Below the pieces are notes generated by a model. That model made no database searches, was not told the DNA's origin, and was given only the letters and a program-made list of their open reading frames with translations. DNA of 8,135 nt, from contig CANFJD010000118.1 of NCBI GenBank assembly GCA_947447315.1, forward strand, positions 1-8,135. Direction: 5' to 3'. The translations under genes and the position numbers were made by a program. Each line of letters starts with the position of its first letter. Position 1 is the first letter of the stretch. Source of the DNA: Fimbriimonadaceae bacterium (lineage in GTDB: Bacteria; Armatimonadota; Fimbriimonadia; Fimbriimonadales; Fimbriimonadaceae). Positions 5,382-8,135 of the stretch are shown piece by piece.

Positions 5382-7178
5382 ATGGACCAGCGATTTATCC
5401 GTAATTTCTGCATCATCGCTCACATCGATCACGGCAAATCCACCCTCGCCGATCGACTCATCGAGCGATGCGGTGCTATTCGTGGCACCGCGCAGGAACA
5501 AATGCTGGACAGCATGGACATCGAGCGCGAGCGCGGCATCACCATCAAAATGGCCGCGGTTCGCCTGCTGTACAAGGCTCAGGACGGCAACACCTACCAG
5601 CTCAACCTCATCGACACCCCCGGCCACGTCGATTTCACTTACGAAGTGTCCCGCGCCCTCGCCGCGTGCGAAGGCGCGCTCCTGGTCGTCGACGCGAGTC
5701 AAGGCGTTGAAGCCCAAACCATCGCCAATGCGAACATGGCGATGAACCAGAACCTGGAAATCGTCCCCGTCATCAACAAGATCGACCTTCCCCACGCCGA
5801 TATCGAACGCGCCCGCGAAGAGATTGAAAGCGCCGTCGCCGTAGATGCTTCCGACGCCATTCCCTGTTCCGCCAAAGCCGGTATCGGCATCGATGAGATC
5901 CTCGAAGCCATCGTCGCCCGCATCCCCGCTCCCGCGGGTGACCCGAATGCGCCGACCCGCGCCCTCATCTACGACAGCCACTATGACGGCTATAAGGGTG
6001 CCGTCGCCTACGTCCGCGTAAAGGATGGAACGGTCAAAAAGGGCGATACCATCACGATGATGTCCACCGGATCCAAGTTCGTGTTGGACTCCACCGGCCA
6101 CTTTAGCCCCGCCCTTACCGATGACACCGGCCTCGCTTGCGGCGAAGTGGGCTTTATCACCGCCGCCATGAAATCCATCGGCGATGCCCAGGTCGGCGAT
6201 ACCGTCACCAAGGCCGAAAACCCGAGTCACGAAGCGCTACCCGGCTACCGAAAGGCCCTCAGCATGGTCTTCTGCGGCTTGTATCCCAGCGATGGCGACC
6301 AGTACGAAGACCTCCGCGACGCCATCGATAAGCTCAAGCTCAACGATGCTTCGCTGGATTTCGAGCCCGAAACCTCTGCCGCGCTCGGCTTTGGTTTCCG
6401 CTGCGGATTCCTCGGACTCCTTCACATGGAGATCGCTCGCGAGCGCCTCGAACGCGAGTTCGGCCTCGATCTCATTCTCACCGCCCCGTCGGTGGACTAC
6501 CGGCTTACGATGAAAAACGGGGAGAGCATCCAAATCTCCAACCCCGCCGAGTGGCCCGATCCCAGCACGATTGAGGTTGTGGAAGAGCCCACCGTTAAGG
6601 CCACCATCATGGTGCCGAACGAATATGTGGGGGCCGTCATGACCATGTGCCAAGAGCGGCGCGGAGTGTACGTTAAGACTGAATATCCCACCCCGCAGCG
6701 CGTCATCTTGCACTACGTTTTGCCGCTCGGCGAAATCCTCCTGGACTTCTTCGACAAGCTGAAGAGTGCCACCCGCGGCTACGCCAGTTTCGATTACGAT
6801 ATCAACGATTATCAGGTGAGCAACCTGGTGAAGGTCGATATCCTTCTCAATGGCGACGGCGTCGACGCCCTCTCGTTCATCGTTCACAAAGATTTCTCCT
6901 ACAATCGTGGCCGCGCCATGGTCGCGAGGTTGAAGGAAGTTGTCCCGCGTCAGCAGTACGAGGTTCGCGTCCAAGCCGCCGTCGGCGCCAAGGTCATCTC
7001 CGCCGACAGCATCAAGCCGTTCCGAAAGAACGTCATCGCCAAGTGCTACGGCGGCGACATCTCCCGAAAGCGAAAGCTCCTAGAGAAGCAGAAAGAGGGC
7101 AAGAAGCGAATGAAGCAGATCGGCTCGGTAGAGCTCCCCCAAGAAGCCTTCCTAAGCGTCCTAAAAGTCGCGGAGTAG
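5382..7178 (+). CDS. lepA: Elongation factor 4 (LepA), translational GTPase
   Basis: The product has 598 residues, the normal full length. EF-4 binds ribosomes at the membrane or cytosol and acts on tRNA translocation state and on initiation or 30S biogenesis. All G motifs are intact: G1 AHIDHGKST (13-21), switch I/G2 with GITI (52-55), G3 DTPGH (78-82), G4 NKID (132-135) and G5 SAK (163-165). Domain II follows (about 190-280), then the EF-G-like domains III and V. The LepA-specific C-terminal domain is present, with the diagnostic KCYGGDISRKRKLLEKQKEGKKRMK stretch split here as CYGGDISRKRKLL and KEGKKRMKQIG. The start ATG is fixed by the conserved RFIRNFCIIAHIDHGK opening. It begins 82 bp after the oxidase gene, probably from its own promoter. 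No truncation or odd residue is seen, and it is the best phylogenetic marker in the window. Confidence 0.98.
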   Translation: MDQRFIRNFCIIAHIDHGKSTLADRLIERCGAIRGTAQEQMLDSMDIERERGITIKMAAVRLLYKAQDGNTYQLNLIDTPGHVDFTYEVSRALAACEGALLVVDASQGVEAQTIANANMAMNQNLEIVPVINKIDLPHADIERAREEIESAVAVDASDAIPCSAKAGIGIDEILEAIVARIPAPAGDPNAPTRALIYDSHYDGYKGAVAYVRVKDGTVKKGDTITMMSTGSKFVLDSTGHFSPALTDDTGLACGEVGFITAAMKSIGDAQVGDTVTKAENPSHEALPGYRKALSMVFCGLYPSDGDQYEDLRDAIDKLKLNDASLDFEPETSAALGFGFRCGFLGLLHMEIARERLEREFGLDLILTAPSVDYRLTMKNGESIQISNPAEWPDPSTIEVVEEPTVKATIMVPNEYVGAVMTMCQERRGVYVKTEYPTPQRVILHYVLPLGEILLDFFDKLKSATRGYASFDYDINDYQVSNLVKVDILLNGDGVDALSFIVHKDFSYNRGRAMVARLKEVVPRQQYEVRVQAAVGAKVISADSIKPFRKNVIAKCYGGDISRKRKLLEKQKEGKKRMKQIGSVELPQEAFLSVLKVAE

Positions 7179-7185
7179 GGCGAAA

Positions 7186-7223
7186 GCCTGGGAGCGCCGA
7201 CACTCCTGTCGGCGTCCGGAAAA
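7186..7223 (+). repeat. REP-like palindromic element, copy A
   Basis: The copy consists of head GCCTGGGAG, palindrome CGCCGACACTCCTGTCGGCG (7195-7214; 8-bp stem, CTCC loop) and tail TCCGGAAAA. The tetranucleotide GGAG abuts the 5' foot of the hairpin, as in known REP families of the GTAG/GGAG type. It starts 8 nt after the lepA stop, in the gap between convergent lepA and the RAYT gene. Confidence 0.8.
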
Positions 7224-7296
7224 CCTGGACTCACTCCAATACCAAGTCCACCAACACTCCGACCAGTCATCAGAATCCGTACTCTCCTAACCTGTC

Positions 7297-7330
7297 GGCG
7301 GCATTGGAGCCGCCAACCCGGGAGACCCGG
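7297..7330. repeat. Two small GC hairpins between REP copies A and B
   Basis: GGCGGC (7297-7302) pairs with GCCGCC (7309-7314) around ATTGGA. CCGGG (7318-7322) pairs with CCCGG (7326-7330) around AGA, and CCCGGG recurs at 7331-7336. With copy B this makes a chain of three adjacent stem-loops. No T run follows, so a terminator role for lepA is uncertain. The rest of 7224-7296 shows nothing recognisable. Confidence 0.45.
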
Positions 7331-7367
7331 CCCGGGACCGCCGACACTCCTGTCGGCGTCCGGAAAA
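7331..7367 (+). repeat. REP-like palindromic element, copy B
   Basis: The 20-bp palindrome (7339-7358) and the TCCGGAAAA tail (7359-7367) are identical to copy A. The head is CCCGGGAC, so the hairpin foot carries GGAC in place of GGAG. It is in the same orientation as copy A, 144 bp away, and ends 16 bp before the stop end of the RAYT gene. Confidence 0.8.
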
Positions 7368-7383
7368 AGCATCTTCGGACTGC

Positions 7384-7977
7384 CTATGTCGACCAGCCCT
7401 TCCAACCCGAACCGAACCGCCAATCCCCCACCGACCGCACAAACCCCGCCTTTACCGGATTTTCCTCGATGTACCGAACCGCCGCATGAAAATGGTTCGA
7501 GTCCCTTATAAACCGGTCGTGATACTCCCGGCACCAAAGTGTCCCCCGGCGACCCAACGCAACATTAATCGCCCGTGCCGAACATTCCTTTAGAGTTTTC
7601 ATCGCGCTGGCCAACGGCATCTCGTCGGCCACTTCTAAGAGCAAATGAACGTGATTCGGCATCACCACATAGGCAAAAAGGAGAAAATGGTCCCCGTGTA
7701 GACGGAAAAGCCACTCTTCAAAAACCTCGGCGACCTCTCGCTTCCCAAGCAGACAACTACCGTGGCAAGAATCTAGCTGCTGCTCAAGCTCTCGCCGCTC
7801 ATCCGGCGTTTGCATCCCGTCGATACGGTCCAGACGAAGCTGCGAAACCACACTTTTTGGTAGCGAGTCATGCTGCCGAAGGGTAATCATCTGCACCGTG
7901 TTCTTGGCGTCAAAGTGAGGAAGATTACCCCGCGCGTACCACCCTCGCTTCTCCCCATCCCCGCTCACAAACTCCAT
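7384..7977 (-). CDS. REP-associated tyrosine transposase (RAYT), IS200-like HUH family
   Basis: The product has 197 residues and appears intact. The N-terminus has the RAYT opening RGWYARGNLPHFDAKN followed by MITLRQHDSLPK (30-41). The HUH motif is MPNH109-V-H111-LLLEV, a divalent-metal site. LWCREYHDRFIRD (147-159) and RYIEENPVKAGFV (168-180) are typical C-terminal blocks, with Y169 as the probable catalytic Tyr. RAYTs are single-copy, host-tamed relatives of IS200/IS605 transposases that bind and cut REP hairpins as single strands. The ATG at 7977 is chosen because the family opening follows it and GGAGGG (7983-7988) lies 5 nt upstream. The open frame continues to 8115 but would translate the REP palindrome. 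Flanking REP copies A, B and C support a functional REP/RAYT pair. Confidence 0.92.
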   Translation of the reverse strand: MEFVSGDGEKRGWYARGNLPHFDAKNTVQMITLRQHDSLPKSVVSQLRLDRIDGMQTPDERRELEQQLDSCHGSCLLGKREVAEVFEEWLFRLHGDHFLLFAYVVMPNHVHLLLEVADEMPLASAMKTLKECSARAINVALGRRGTLWCREYHDRFIRDSNHFHAAVRYIEENPVKAGFVRSVGDWRFGSGWKGWST

Positions 7978-7994
7978 CGACGCCCTCCACCCAA

Positions 7995-8023
7995 CGCCGA
8001 CAAGAGTGTCGGCGCTCCCAGGC
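7995..8023 (-). repeat. REP-like palindromic element, copy C (inverted)
   Basis: On the minus strand this reads head GCCTGGGAG, then the same 8-bp stem with loop CTCT in place of CTCC. It is 28 of 29 identical to copy A and inverted relative to A and B. GGAG again abuts the hairpin foot. The TCCGGAAAA tail is absent; the RAYT leader and ribosome site occupy that place, 17 nt before the ATG. Confidence 0.8.
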
Positions 8024-8027
8024 AAAA

Positions 8028-8049
8028 CGCAATTGAAAACCCAATTGCG
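8028..8049. repeat. AT-centred hairpin upstream of the RAYT gene
   Basis: CGCAATTG and CAATTGCG form a perfect 8-bp stem around AAAACC, just outside REP copy C. It is unrelated in sequence to the REP palindrome. It could be a promoter-proximal operator for the RAYT gene or an element boundary. The rest of 8050-8135 shows no gene; the last seven bases CCTGGGA match the head of copy A. Confidence 0.4.
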
Positions 8050-8135
8050 GCCACCAACGCAACTTTTACCCGCATCCAACCAGCGTCCGACAACCACAGC
8101 ACCGAGAGCCACCACCTGCAGGTACCAACCTGGGA

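Noticed and set aside
5196..6230. Long minus-strand open frame (344 codons) opposite the 3' end of the oxidase gene and lepA
   Set aside because: It is a compositional shadow of GC-rich codons; its product is Gly/Asp/Val-rich without motifs, and both plus-strand genes are certain.
7186..7367. Repeats near the right end as a CRISPR array
   Set aside because: Only two direct copies 144 bp apart, with an internal palindrome and an inverted third copy; no regular spacers and no cas genes.
7978..8115. N-terminal extension of the RAYT gene to 8115
   Set aside because: It would translate the REP palindrome, whereas a good ribosome site (GGAGGG) and the family-typical N-terminus point to the ATG at 7977.

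Overview
The window comes from a moderately GC-rich bacterial chromosome and reads as a free-living Gram-negative-type (two-membrane) organism: it has a TolC-family outer-membrane protein, Sec-type signal peptides and an exported multicopper oxidase. GTG starts, weak Shine-Dalgarno sites and short REP-like palindromes paired with a RAYT transposase would fit Armatimonadota (Fimbriimonadales) or a similar lineage. That placement is a low-confidence inference; lepA could settle it.

Left half (1-3209), all on the minus strand. A TolC-family efflux gene runs off the left edge. It is preceded by a small exported Cys/His-rich protein 42 bp upstream, a pair that looks like the start of a metal-efflux operon. 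Next, reading leftwards to rightwards, come a stand-alone HIT-family hydrolase, a GYF_2-domain membrane protein, and a vapBC-type toxin-antitoxin pair. The antitoxin is only 58 residues, of unrecognised family, and overlaps its PIN toxin by ATGA.

Centre (3210-5381). An 83-bp divergent promoter region with an 8-bp perfect inverted repeat separates the toxin-antitoxin pair from a plus-strand 668-residue multicopper oxidase. This enzyme has all four copper motifs and a C-terminal thioredoxin-like domain with a CPCS motif, which is an unusual fusion. A strong GC hairpin follows, then complete lepA (elongation factor 4).

Right end (7179-8135). A RAYT (REP-associated tyrosine transposase, IS200/HUH-like) lies on the minus strand. 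It is bracketed by copies of a 20-bp palindrome (CGCCGACA-CTCC-TGTCGGCG): two direct copies downstream and one inverted copy just upstream of its start codon. Two of the three carry GGAG immediately 5' of the hairpin, as known REP families do. The tail of the element (GTCCGGAAAA) recurs alone at 1322 and 5308, also in intergenic DNA, and the window ends in what may be the head of another copy.

The most interesting items are the REP/RAYT module with its scattered relics, the oxidase-thioredoxin fusion with a predicted leucine at the axial type-1 copper position, and the compact antitoxin of unknown family. No gap between genes exceeds about 205 bases, and I see no tRNA, rRNA or CRISPR array.
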